In this document: piece by piece, positions 36,070-47,400 of the stretch
How the letters are laid out: each line of letters starts with the position of its first letter
Position numbering within the stretch: position 1 is the first letter of the stretch
NCBI RefSeq assembly: GCF_000346465.2
Contig: NC_034009.1
Span: 42,665,897-42,729,896, forward strand
Direction of reading: 5' to 3'
Origin: Prunus persica
Taxonomy: Eukaryota; Streptophyta; Magnoliopsida; Rosales; Rosaceae
Length of the DNA: 64,000 nt
Notes under the pieces: generated by a model
Seen by the model: the letters and a program-made list of their open reading frames with translations, nothing else
What the model was told of the DNA's origin: nothing
Database searches by the model: none
Made by a program: the position numbers and the translations under genes

Positions 36070-36795
36070 ATTGGTATTGGTTTAGTGAAATTTATTATCA
36101 AAATATAATCTCAAATATGTTTGTTTTGAAATTTTCAGATGTTAAAATTATTTATTCAAGGGAAGTAAATCATATTGTTTTGGCCAATGGTGTTTAGCCA
36201 GTAAAAATGGCATTGACTTGCAGATTAGGCGTCTCATGTTCAAATTCACGTGATATCATGATAGTGTGTGTGAAAAACTTCCTTATAATATCGCTTGTAT
36301 TAAATAATAAAAATCCTATTGTTTTGGAAGCAAAATATATCTTTCATATTTCAAGTTGAAAAGTATAATAAATTGAAAGCATTTAAAAACTTTTCAAAAA
36401 CTAAAGGGCCCACTAGCTGGAGAAATTCTCCTAATATCTTTCTATATCATCCACCTACATTCGACATTTAGGCGAAGTCGGAGGGTTACAATCTTCCTAT
36501 AGTTGCAACTTGCATATAAGATTCGTATATATAATTAAGTTCAGAAAGAGCAAAAATAAAAAAATATATATATAGAGGTTACGAATCCGTCTCATATATT
36601 TAAAATTCGTATTTAAATATTTTTTTTATACTAAAAAATTTAATCTTATTCATTAAAAGTAGAATAATCTAATAATCCAAAAATTATGTCAAAATTTAAA
36701 TAGTCACAAGTTTTTGAACCTTTACCTCAGCCCCTACGCAAGCAGTCCAAATATTTAGATATTGAGGATAAAATTGTGGCCCTTTAATTTAACAA
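36070..36795. other. Intergenic of unit B2
   Basis: AT-rich spacer shared in part with B1 (about 28943-29120 and 29740-29930). No gene seen. Confidence 0.4.
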
Positions 36796-37065
36796 GGTAA
36801 ATAGCCGAATACCCTCCTAAACTATATATACTGTCGAACTGTCCATCTTAAATTATTTTTTCAGCCAATTTAGTTCTCGAATTATTTTAAATTATCAACT
36901 TAGCCCCTGCCGTCAAATTTTTAGACGTTCATTTAATTTTCTGTTAATTATAAAGATAATTTTGTCATTTTACAAGAACAATACCAAAACATAATAAAAA
37001 AAATATAAAATCATAATTTCTTCTCTCTTTCTCCTTTTTTTTATTCTTTTTCCTTTTCCTTCTTC

Positions 37066-37107
<42 letters not shown>

Positions 37108-37950
37108 CCTTCTTATTCTTCTCTCCCTCTCACTTTCTTTCAAGAATCCGATTTAAGTGCAACCCATATTCTGATATCCTTATGCACCCACCCCAGATTC
37201 AACATCATCAGCCAGTTCAATCTGAAGAATTTCGTCCCAGCCTCGAACCATTGTCCACTACACCTCCAATCAAATGTTGCTTCAGATCAATCCATGTACC
37301 TGTCATAAACACATTTAAACTAGTTATTGACCTGACCAGAAGATATATTACTATTGGTATTCAATATCTCTACCTGGAATAATCGGAAGCGGATCCATGT
37401 CGCCATGCCTCTGCACCTTTGGCCCAACTGCTTGCCGCACCACCAAATTGGCAGATCCCCAAATAATTCTTATCAAAGCCACCAAATTCTCTTACCAAAA
37501 AAAAGCCACCAAATTCTGAGATAAACTCCAAATAGCTTTTTGATTTATTTTATCAAAAGCCCTTTTGTCAATTCCAAAAACTCAATTTACTCCGAATACC
37601 AGAAACTCAATTTAAAACTTAAATCACCCAATTGCTGTCGCAGACCTCCGCTGTTTCTCTTTCACTGGAAAAACATCTGCAGCTCTTTCACTGAAAAAAC
37701 CTTACAGATGTGGGATTTCAGAGAGAGAGTTTGGGGGATGGGGTGGGGAAGACGTTGATTGCTAGGGTTTTTTTTTTGTCTTTTGTTTTGTTTTTTTTTG
37801 CTTCTTTAGTTTTTAAAGATTTAATTATTTTTAACGAAAAATTGGATGCTAATGACAGGGATTAAATTGGTCATTATTGACTGAAAAAATAATTTGGGAT
37901 GAACATTTGAACAAGTGTTATAGTTTAAAGGGATTTTCGGCAGTTTACCC
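36796..37950. mobile_element. Mutator-like non-autonomous element, unit B2 only
   Basis: A 9-bp duplication ATTTAACAA flanks it (36787-36795 and 37951-37959). The ends are inverted copies: GGTAAATAGCCGAA at the left and GGTAAACTGCCGAA on the reverse of the right, continuing with 'taaactata' and 'aaattattttttcag' on both sides. The interior holds a (CT)n tract (about 37070-37100) and no transposase. The corresponding place in B1 (near 29940) lacks it, so it inserted after the segmental duplication. Confidence 0.88.
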
Positions 37951-37959
37951 ATTTAACAA

Positions 37960-39280
37960 TGATTTTCTGCCTAAAGAGCCTTTTAAATATTGAGGACAAA
38001 ATTGTGGCCCCTTAATTTAACAATCATTTTCTGCCTGAAAAGCCTTCCCGATGCATCGATGGTCCTCTCACATGGGCACATGCCTCATACAAGCAAGAGT
38101 TGATAACAACTGGTTATTAACATAACAAGTAGGTTTTTATTAATTCTTTTTAATTAATTATTGATTGTCATTTGTAACTAATAATATAATATTCTCTAAC
38201 TAAAAAAATTAATAACATGTTTGTAATTAATTTTGTTCACATAAGTACACCCCAATGACCTTGGATGACACTTTTTCACATTACATTAGCTTTTAATCAT
38301 AGGGTGAACTTGTTTAACGTATACCAACAAATCCAATAGTAGATCTGAAATTTAACTCCCAATGCAAATAATGGAATCATCATATCCAATCCAAGTGTTC
38401 AAAAAGTGTTTATAGTGAGCATTATCATCACATTATATGTTATCAGATTAATTTAATATAATCTATTCGTTATTTAAATTTCAATAAATTATTCAATGAC
38501 ACATAATGTGATGGTAATGTTCATGACCACCATTTAAGAGTAGTCTCTTTCAACAAAGAGACATAAAGTTGCCTTAATTGCAACAAAGAGAGCACAGTCA
38601 ATAATGCTGCACACTAGTCCACCAAAGCAAGTGAAAGTGATATCCCCGTTTTATAAAAATCTTTTCCGTTTTATAAAAATATTTCTCCTACACACTAGTT
38701 CCACTTATTTATTCCTATTTGTGGCATGGAATACACACGTAATATAATAAGTCTCTTTATTTATGAGGATTCATTATTTTATTAAAACCGATCCTTGTAA
38801 TTTAATTTCATAATTCAAACCATCTACTTTTTTATGCATTTATTTTAGAATCATTTGTCATAGGTCATTTCAATGTTTATCAAAGACATTGTTCTTGTTT
38901 CTATTTTTTAGTACAGAAAAATACATCATCAAATCAATGGTTTCTAAATAGAGGGTTTTAGATCACTGAATCGCATCTAGGGATGCTCGTTGACAAATCT
39001 CCATACGATCCTTCCCTTAAATAGGGACCCTATCATTGAGGTCATATTGTATAATATTTATAGTGATGGGGACTGTTTACTCGAAGGCCCATCCATGGAG
39101 AATTTAAGCCATGAAATCAGATCACACTTACCCAGATAGTCAATACGAATGAATGATAAAAAAAAAAACTTCAAATGCTTGCATGCGGTCTTCACTGTAG
39201 CACGTCCTCTCCTCTCTGTTAAAACTAGGTCGGCAATAAGATTGACAATTTGACTCTGAATATTATATGATATGCCTCCT

Positions 39281-39318
<38 letters not shown>

Positions 39319-39430
39319 GATTACATTATGCTTATGAACGATACAGCTATATCTTTCCGATTTGTTTGACCTTTAAATTAATTAAAAAATCGGTGTGTAA
39401 GTGAACCTAATCAGCCCACCCCTTACCTTC
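37960..39430. other. Intergenic of unit B2
   Basis: Upstream DNA of UGT 8, shared with 29930-31335. A short piece around the insertion site ('ttgaggacaaaattgtggcccc...atttaacaa') is repeated at about 36760 and 37990. A long (AT)n tract lies at 39281-39314. No gene seen. Confidence 0.45.
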
Positions 39431-39438
39431 TATATAAA
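39431..39438 (+). promoter_or_regulatory. TATA box of UGT 8
   Basis: TATATAAA, 107 bp upstream of the ATG at 39538. The same box is retained in front of the truncated copy at 31446. Confidence 0.75.
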
Positions 39439-39537
39439 CCGCGAACACCTCTTCCCACCACACCATTCCATTTCCATTTTCATTAGCTTCGTGTTCGTGT
39501 CGTGTTGAGGGAAATAAAAACAGAGAGAAACAGAGAA

Positions 39538-41519
39538 ATGGGTTCAATTGGTTTGGCAGAGAAACCTCATGCAGTTTGCATACCATACCCAGCACAAGGC
39601 CACATAAACCCAATGCTCAAAGTAGCCAAGCTCCTCCACTACAAGGGCTTCCACATAACCTTTGTGAACACAGAGTTCAACCACAAACGCCTTCTTAAAT
39701 CCAGAGGCCCCAACTCTCTCGATGGCCTTCCTTCCTTTCGGTTCGAAAACATTCCGGATGGCCTGCCTCCAACGGATGCTAGTGTCACCCAAGACATACC
39801 ATCTCTGTGTTACTCCACCAGGAGACACTGCTTGCCTCACTTCAGAGAGCTTTTGTCTAAGCTCAACTCTTCCCCCGATTCTCCTCCTGTGAGTTGCATA
39901 GTTTCTGATGGTGTCATGAGCTTCACTCTTGATGCAGCAGAGGAATTAGGGATTCCAGAAGTGCTTTTCTGGACAACAAGTGCTTGTGGCTTCATGTCCT
40001 ACGTTCAGTACCATCGTCTTATTGAAAAGGGTCTCACTCCTCTTAAAGGTATTAATCTCGATCAAAATGAAAGACCCAAGTACTGTTGCGCTTGCTTGTG
40101 TATATCTTTATGCTTTTCATTTTTAATAATAAACTGCATACTAATTTGGAAAAAAACACAAAACAAAAAATCTAGTGTAGTAGAAAAACTTGTATGAAAC
40201 GAAAATAGCATTGTTTTGATATCGCTGACCAATCACAGTCGGATACCGTTATTGGCCGGAATAGTGCTATTTCGGTTTTATGCAAGAGTTTCTCCTGTTA
40301 TTGGGTACAAATCTACAGTTGCAGTACATTAATTATTGTTGATATTTGGTTGATATCGATAATGTACTGGATACTGTAACATGGCGGCCTATTAAGGGTG
40401 TTTGGTATGAAGTTTTGAATTCAACCTTCTGAGCTGGTCATTTGGAAATTGACGGACTTTACAGTTGGACACGTCTTCTATTTATTGATATTGACTGATG
40501 TTGTTCATATGATTAACTTATATTTTAATTAAAATGTTAACTAACTTTCCTAATTTGATAATTTGATTTAATTTGCAGATGCCAGTTATTTGACAAACGG
40601 ATACTTGGAGACTGTGATAGATTGGATACCAGGCATGAAAGATATCCGATTGAGGGACATCCCAACCTTCATGAGAACCACAGACCCAAACGACCCCATA
40701 CTGGATTTTATCGTGCACGAAACAACACGAGCTAGAAAAGCCTCAGCTATCATTTTGAACACGTTTTATGAATTAGAACATGAAGTCATAGATGCACTTT
40801 CAACTTTGCTTTCACCTATTCACTGCATTGGACCTCTCCATCTGCAACTCAGCCAGATACCAGCAGACAACGAGTTGAAGTCAATCGGGTCAAATCTGTG
40901 GACAGAGGAACCAGAGTGTCTTGAATGGCTCGACACGGAAGAACCCAACTCTGTGGTTTATGTCAATTTCGGAAGTATCACGGTCATGACATCTGAGCAG
41001 CTGATTGAGTTTGCTTGGGGCCTTGCAAACAGCAAGCATACATTTTTGTGGGTTATTAGGCCTGACCTTGTAGGGGGAGAATCAGCTATGGTTCCGGCAG
41101 AGTTTGTGGAGGAGACGAAAGAAAGGAGCCTATTGGCGAATTGGTGCCCTCAAGAACAAGTCCTGAACCACCCGGCCATAGGAGGGTTCTTGACGCACAG
41201 TGGATGGAACTCTACGCTTGAAAGTTTGTGTGGTGGAGTGCCCATGATCTGCTGGCCCTTCTTTGCAGAGCAGCAGACCAATTGTAGGTTTAGTTGCAAA
41301 GAATGGGGGATAGGGTTGGAGATAGACCCTGATGTGAAAAGAGATTATGTGGAGGGGCTTGTGAGGAAGTTGATGGAGGGAGAGGAGGGAGAGGAGATGA
41401 GGAAGAAAACCTTGGAGTGGAAGAAGTTGGCAAAGGAGGCCACTACTGGTCCTAGTGGGTTGTCTTTTGTGGATTTTGACAAAGTGGTCAACCAGGTGAT
41501 TCTAGCGCAGAGGAAGTAG
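39538..41519 (+). CDS. UGT85A-type UDP-glycosyltransferase 8
   Basis: The only intact copy on the plus strand. Exons are 39538-40048 and 40579-41519; donor AAAG/GTATTA, acceptor TTGCAG/ATGCC, phase 1. The product is 483 aa. The start [13 protein letters not shown] was chosen over an upstream in-frame TTG at 39502 because it matches all relatives. The catalytic His is residue 22, the Asp is in VSDGVMSF, and the PSPG box is about 359-402 ([26 protein letters not shown]). The C-terminus LAQRK differs from the LLSPRN of other copies. The intron is 530 bp, three to five times the others, partly because a small palindromic element sits in it (about 40186-40293). It is the complete version of the gene truncated in unit B1. 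Acceptor unknown. Confidence 0.95.
40186..40293. mobile_element. Small palindromic MITE in the UGT 8 intron
   Basis: The left half (acttgtatgaaac...gaccaatca) and the right half (ttggcc...gttttatgcaagagt) are imperfect inverted copies. Related palindromes occur at about 44360-44470 and 48622-48770. It lies entirely within the intron and does not touch splice sites. The ends are approximate. Confidence 0.6.
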
Positions 41520-41728
41520 AATGATTTGATTAAATCACTGTTTATGGTTAATTAATTAATTATGTTATTTGTGTTGAATCCAGTTGTTAATTAAATTTGT
41601 ATTATTTTCCATATCTGGTTCCGTCTCATGCACGCATGTCTAAATTATTCTTTTACGTTTGTCTTGATGTTTTATAGCCAAACCAGATATACTAAACAAA
41701 TTTAGGGGACCTGCAATCACCAAACCTT

Positions 41729-42019
41729 CTATGAAGAAAAATAATCCCTTGTTTGTGTCGATGAAAGCTCTCTGATTTCGACCTGGACAGTTTTTACACA
41801 TCTCTCGGTATCGCTGGCCTTTTTTTCCAACTCTTCCTCAGCTTTGGTTGGTAAAAAAGTGTAAAATGAAGTAGTCTTCCACTTTGGTAAAAACCCTCTG
41901 ATTTCCACCTCAACACTTTTTACTTGTTCCTCAGGATTGTTGGCCCTATTTGCCTCCTCCTCTTCAGCTTTGGTTGGTAAAAAAATGTAAAGGGATGTAG
42001 TCTTCGTGCTTGAAGCCAT
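41729..42019 (-). CDS. Small protein of two 36-residue repeats, unknown family
   Basis: Intact 96-aa ORF starting at ATG 42019. Two exact-length repeats are visible, at residues 6-41 and 48-83. Each starts KTTS[L/F]Y[I/T]FLPTKAEEE and ends VK[S/T]V[E/Q]VEIR, separated by a six-residue linker (GFLPKW); the period is 42 residues. There is no signal peptide or membrane segment; the repeats are Glu/Lys-rich. A TATAAAG string (reverse of 42083-42089) lies about 64 bp upstream. It lies 210 bp beyond UGT 8, tail to tail. Two decayed relatives occur in the UGT duplication, upstream of UGT 6 and UGT 7, with homologous flanks including the same upstream leader. I do not recognise the family. It could be a real small gene or an exon of a larger one. 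Confidence 0.55.
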   Translation of the reverse strand: MASSTKTTSLYIFLPTKAEEEEANRANNPEEQVKSVEVEIRGFLPKWKTTSFYTFLPTKAEEELEKKASDTERCVKTVQVEIRELSSTQTRDYFSS

Positions 42020-42082
42020 GAGAAATGGAGGATTTTTATTTTATTTTCTTTCTTTCGTTTGTTACAGATGAGAGAACTCAGG

Positions 42083-42089
42083 CTTTATA
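42083..42089 (-). promoter_or_regulatory. Possible TATA box of the small repeat gene
   Basis: TATAAAG on the minus strand about 64 bp before the ATG at 42019. Position fits; not tested otherwise. Confidence 0.4.
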
Positions 42090-42978
42090 ATGATAGATGC
42101 ACAGTGCAAAGTGGAAAAGCTGGATTAAAGTTGCTTCATCCTTTTGTATTATTGGTTATTTCCAGATTCTGAGTAATTGCAATATGACAAGTATAATGTA
42201 AAGGGAAGATTTTGTATTAAATGCTGAATCTCTTTGCTCTCATTTCTCCCAAACATGGGAATGTAATTTTAAACTCATTCACAAACTCTTAAACCTTGAA
42301 CTAAACGAACCCTCAATGCTTCTTCATTCACTGCCAAATTGCCCATGCTGACACATCACAGAGATTTCACCAATTATATAACCCTGTCTTCTCTTCTCAA
42401 TTCACATTTAGGACCTTATAGCTCAAATGGTTTTTATTTTCACGATTTAACCTATGTAGTTTACTAATTGCTATAATTCAAAGACATTAGTTCTTTTATT
42501 TATACAAGTGATATTCTACTTTAATTTAATCAAAACTATAAAGAAGGGGATTCGAACTCGGGTGCAGCAGAGTGAGAAGCACATCCACTCAAGTCAATTT
42601 AGCTAAATTCATGTCTACAATTCAAAGAGATTAGCTTAATTACATCACATTTTTGACGAAACTACCTCACCCCAAAATCTCTTGCATTGACATGGATGTG
42701 GCTTCGTAAATGGGCTGTTCATATGTAAACTCTTCACAAAACACATATTATAGCTGGACTTAAAGCCCATCCCAACCAGGTGGGCCACTTTGCATGGCCC
42801 CTTCTGCCGAGGAGGCATTGAAATTGAAAGCAAGAAAACCTGCCAAGTGAAATTCATTTACTAAATGGGTTCATGTGCAATAGTTACATTAACCACATCA
42901 TTTTATACTTACACCCACACATTAACATATACAATGATCACCACAAATCAGCCACGTGTCCTTCTAAGCTCAACACTC
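42090..42978. other. Intergenic, no gene seen
   Basis: The first 130 bp are homologous to the leader of the small-ORF copies near 28570. The rest includes a dispersed-repeat fragment near 42540 and no supportable gene. Confidence 0.4.
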
Positions 42979-43901
42979 TCACTCAATGGTTGAACACTGA
43001 GAAGTATTAGGATCAAACAGAGCAGGCAAGAGGTACTTCCTCCCGTTCAGACCAATCGCATTGTAGCTCGCACCAGAACTTGTGTCCAATTGCAACACCC
43101 CAGCATAACCGGGATAAGCCCCTTTCCCATACACCCCAGGACAAGCCGAAGCCGCCTCCAGCGGAGCCTCAGCCGAGCCCATATAGTAGCCGCTTCCAAA
43201 CGGGTTCGTCACAGAACCGGCCAAAAGACTCGCTATATTTACGACCATGCCATCCACCCCCACGTCCCCGTTGGGTGCACCCAACGGTGTTGTCTGCGGC
43301 CCGTACACGGGTTGGTGGAACGGCCACGCACACTGACCCGGTCACTGAGTCACCGAGTTGCCAACCCAGATGAAGACCGAGTTGGCTTTGTGGCCATGGG
43401 ACCCACAATTGCTCATGCAAAAGTCCTCAACCGCCACGTCATGCGATGTGAGGACAAGAGTCAACCCACCGGGTGACGAGTTGACCCGGTGAGCCAACTC
43501 GGAGACATGAGATTTCTTCAAGTTTTTGCCAATTGAGTAGTTTTTGTCTGAGAGTTGGGTTGATAGAGAAATGCGGGTTGGCTTTTTGCCAGCTTTTTTC
43601 ATGTAGGTTTGGACTGTGCCCCACCACACAGAGACTGAGGACTTGGATTGTTGGTCTTTTTGTGGATCAATATGATTAAGAGAGAGAATAAAATCAACAA
43701 CAATGGATTTTTGAGGTGGTGAGAAATTTCCATACCATAGAATTGAAATTGGGAGGTCCCCTTGGAGCAAATCACCACCATGGGTGGAGGTTGGCAGAGT
43801 GATGTTAGCTTTCTTGCTCCAAGACACACGTGAATTATTAAGCTCAATTGAGCAAGGAAAGGGAAAAGATAGGATGGTTTAGAAAATTGAGAGGAACCCA
43901 T
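42979..43901 (-). pseudogene. EXORDIUM-like (PHI-1 family) pseudogene
   Basis: The frame starting at ATG 43901 (MGSSQFSKPSYLFPFLAQL..., a signal-peptide-like start, then ARKLTSL) runs to about 43795. The homology then jumps to another frame (THGGDLLQGDLPISILWYGNFSPPQ...), so a short deletion between similar CCATGG strings is likely. A second lesion is a TGA at 43342-43344 where relatives have the Cys of TQCPGQCAW; the frame then continues to the normal end ([19 protein letters not shown]). With both lesions no complete product can be made. The family is secreted and growth-related. Next to it are four intact relatives to the right. Confidence 0.88.
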
Positions 43902-44359
43902 AATTTCCACATGTTTTAAAAGAAAAAGATTGTTGGGGTTTGAAAGATTCTCAGAGGGAGAGAGAGATTTTGGTGTTTTTTCAGTGATGAGATTGAGAGG
44001 AAGGAGTGAGAGCATAATATAATGGTAGTTGCTGCTGCATGCACCAACCAAAGTGTTTCAAATATCAAAGCCTTTCAAAAAATTTGAAATTGAGAACATT
44101 TTTTTTTCTTCATACAATTGATTATATATTATTAGAGAAATCAAACATTTGTCTATATGATGGAGTAGAAATTTTGATTGCCAAACTTAACTATGAGTGA
44201 TTTTGTATCCCAAAACATGATAAGAAAAAAATAAATAAATATGACATCAAGGCAAGGGTTAGTTTTTTTTTTTTTTTTTGGCAATCTAAAACCCTAATTT
44301 ATATGAGCAGCATCTCCTACGTGCAATGAATTGGTGGGGTCCTTATTTGGAGAAACATT
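43902..44359. other. Upstream of the EXL pseudogene
   Basis: AT-rich, with a poly-T run near 44261-44279. No TATA box or gene that I can support. Confidence 0.35.
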
Positions 44360-44470
44360 TATATGAAATGGAAATATTAATCACATGTAATTACTTTTTT
44401 ACGTGTCAATTTGTGATTGATTGGGAATAACAATATAGTGTTATTCTCGTCCAATCACGAAAGCATAGGA
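44360..44470. mobile_element. Small palindromic MITE, probable
   Basis: Contains 'atatgaaatggaaatatt' at the left and 'ggaataacaatatagtgttattctcgtccaatcac' at the right, resembling the halves of the element at 48622-48770. More diverged than the other two copies; ends approximate. Confidence 0.4.
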
Positions 44471-47400
44471 AAAGAAAGAATCTCCAATTCTTGAACACTT
44501 TTTGATTAATTAGGATTAGATATTGAGATTAGGAAGGTGACTTTGCTTTGCATTTGCTTTGCTGACGCCAACTTCGATTTCCTGGCTACCAAAATGGCAT
44601 CGAGGGAAGCAGAAAGAGTGAAAATTGAAGGAACGTTGAACCTGCAAAGGTTCAACAATGGGCTGCATGTGCTTAAAACCAAATTACTAGGCACCACTTT
44701 CGATTAATTTATACCTTAATACTTGAGCTTTTGCATATACATAGATGTTTCCTATTGTTTTCCCACTACCTCAAAGCTATATATGCTCAAGCCTAGTGAG
44801 GTTTAAACATGTGAAACATGAGACTAAGTTGGCCTTTCTATTTTTTATGTTTTCTCTTTTCAATTTTAGGTACTTATAGGCTATAGATTCTTGATAGAGG
44901 CATACTTTGATGAGGTTAACTTTTTTTTTTTTTCAGTCCGCATGAAGCCTGGAAAGTGCAAGCAATCATGTCTCGATACGATCAAATCAAGGATACATGG
45001 ACACCACCACATAACTCATGAAGTGAAGTAAAATATATATACTTATCAAAAGACATGAATCATAAACCATTGAAAACTGCGTGTACATGAACAATGCAAC
45101 GAGTGATTTTATCACCGCATCAGTATGTAATATTACCATCGTACATAATAATTTCTCTAAAATAGAGACCATCAGTGCAATATGCAAAAACTAGTATTCA
45201 CACACTTTATTTTATCAAAGATTGAACTCGAATCATGATTATAAAGATTTAGGGTTTATAATTTATCGATTTATTCTGAATTACTAGACTGAAATGAGTG
45301 TTAGATAAATTTTCTACCTCACCATCAGCAGTTTCAATAATGCATTGCCTTTTAACAACAAAGCAAGAGTGGGTGGGATTTACTTAGCTGGACAACCCTT
45401 TATTCTAACAAAAGTGGATGACAAAACTAGAAAAGAAAGGGGTGAGATCTCGATTGTATTTGCCATGGCTTGTTTCTGAAAAGAATCTGTAAAGCGAGCA
45501 GGTATAATAAGATTTGTCCACTAGAATATGTAGGCCCAAAAGAGGAGGGTCTTGCTTAGATGAGTCTGTGTCTATCTGCAACGAAAGTGCAATGAACTTT
45601 AACATCATGGTATTTTCAGAACTTGAAAAGGTAGCCCATGCAGGCTCCTATGGCTTTGTGGGTCACATGCCATGTCTGGTACTACAAGTTCCATACCCGA
45701 TATGTGGTCACTGCAGGGTATAAATGTTATTTAAGTTTTATTGAATGAATAACAGATATGCAGTTCCAACTCTTTCAATTGTTAGATCTGCCCACTGCAG
45801 ATCTATATAATTTAAAGTCGGCACTACATTTGCTTCTTTGACATTTCATGATAATTCAAATTTGACCATTACAGTATTTATTTGAGAGATGTTTTTGTAG
45901 GGTTTATTTTGTATTGTATTGCAATGATTCAAATCGTCTTTTATTTTTTTGAAATTCTCTCAAATATCATATCTGCGAAAAATTTAATAGAATTTAAAAT
46001 CTTTTAATCACATAATTAAATAGTTATCATTTTAATGTTTTCTTAAAAAAATGTGCTCGTCTATATATTTTATTGATCATAATTAAATATATTATTGAAT
46101 TTTTGTAAAGATTTAAAAATTAGACGTGTTGAACTAAAATTCGTGATGAACCAGTGTGTGTAAGAAATGATAACCAAGCACATGCTAGTAAATGTTTGGT
46201 TGAATACAGAGATATTATAATCTGATGGAAACGAGTTTTAATTGGATTTCCAAAGCACCACTCGTGCAAACTATTATAAAATTATCATTTATCAGGGTGA
46301 CCATATTTTTTTTAATATGACATAGTGGTAACCATGTTTGCAAGTATAGGTACAAACGTGAAGTGGTCAGCCATTAGACAGGCTAGCTGGATCAATGCCC
46401 AGCTGGTAGCATCCGAGGAGACTTCACAAGCATTTTGCTAAGTTATATGGAATATGATTGACATTATAATACCATACCAGTTCCATGTTTTGGTCAAAAA
46501 CGAATTTATTATAGTTACTTACAGCTCTGTTTATTCCCCGAGCATATAGACAACCACAGCTAAGGAGTCCTCCAGAACAGAGACAAAGAAAAATCCAGGA
46601 TAAGGATATGTTATAAGGACATGGCGTATAGCTCTACATGTATAAACAGAACCCTAACTAAAACATACGAAATCAACTAGACCAGGCTACATTCATGGAA
46701 CCTTTCTGGGCAACTACAAAAACTTATTAAATTAAGGGTATTAACTTAATTTAATAACTAAACTGATTAATTATAAAAAATTATACTGTCTGCTGCAGGG
46801 AAGAAACAAAGCAACTATATCTAGTGCTGAATCTGCCGAGAGACACGCTCTTTTTCATTTTTTTTTTTTATTTTGAGTCAATCGGGGTGTTAGGGCATTG
46901 TAGGGGGACGCATTGTTAAACTCAAAACATTATGATTTGATTTACAAGTTAAACCTGACAGGATATTAATTTAATTAATTACAATAAACCCAATGCATGT
47001 TTCTTTTTAAATTCTTATGGGTTTTTTTCTTTTTTTTTAAGAGAATAGCGATAGGATTTTATTAATAGGACAAGTAATTAGCACAAAAATTGGACTATGT
47101 CATCGGGGATTATGCAAGTTTTTCTACATATATGAGCTTGGTCGTCGATCTAACTGAATAGTCTTACCCTCTCAACCGCAAACAAGAAAAAGAACCTTAC
47201 TTCTGATAGAGTAATTCTCTTCTTATATATTACTCGCAGCTCATGAATTTAGGTTACAGATAGGGTGATAAGGATGACGAAAGCCAGCTACTTATTCTAG
47301 TTTAACGTGATCATTTGTTTAATGCTAGCTCAATTAATTTAAACCATTTGTTATGTTATTAGAGCTAGGTTTATTTGTTAAATTAATAGGCATGATTGGG

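Larger units (their letters stand above)
31799..39816. repeat. Segmental duplication unit B2
   Basis: Partner of B1 (25142-31727). It contains UGT 7, a small-ORF relic, a B2-specific Mutator-like insertion (36796-37950) and another B2-specific insertion (about 34625-34970). It runs into the intact plus-strand UGT 8. Homology with B1 stops inside exon 1 of UGT 8 at 39816, where B1 was truncated. Confidence 0.9.

Noticed and set aside
43342..43344. TGA in place of Cys in the EXORDIUM-like gene read as selenocysteine
   Set aside because: Land plants lack the selenocysteine machinery, and the gene also has a frameshift near its start; a nonsense change is the simple explanation.
43080..43476. 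Plus-strand ORFs of up to 128 codons over the EXL pseudogene
   Set aside because: Antisense shadows of the high-GC coding frame; the same kind occurs over all EXO, PTPA and UGT genes.
44594..44707. 37-codon ORF (MASREAERVKIEGTLNLQ...) as a gene
   Set aside because: Too short, no TATA or intron evidence, and no recognised family; kept only as a note.
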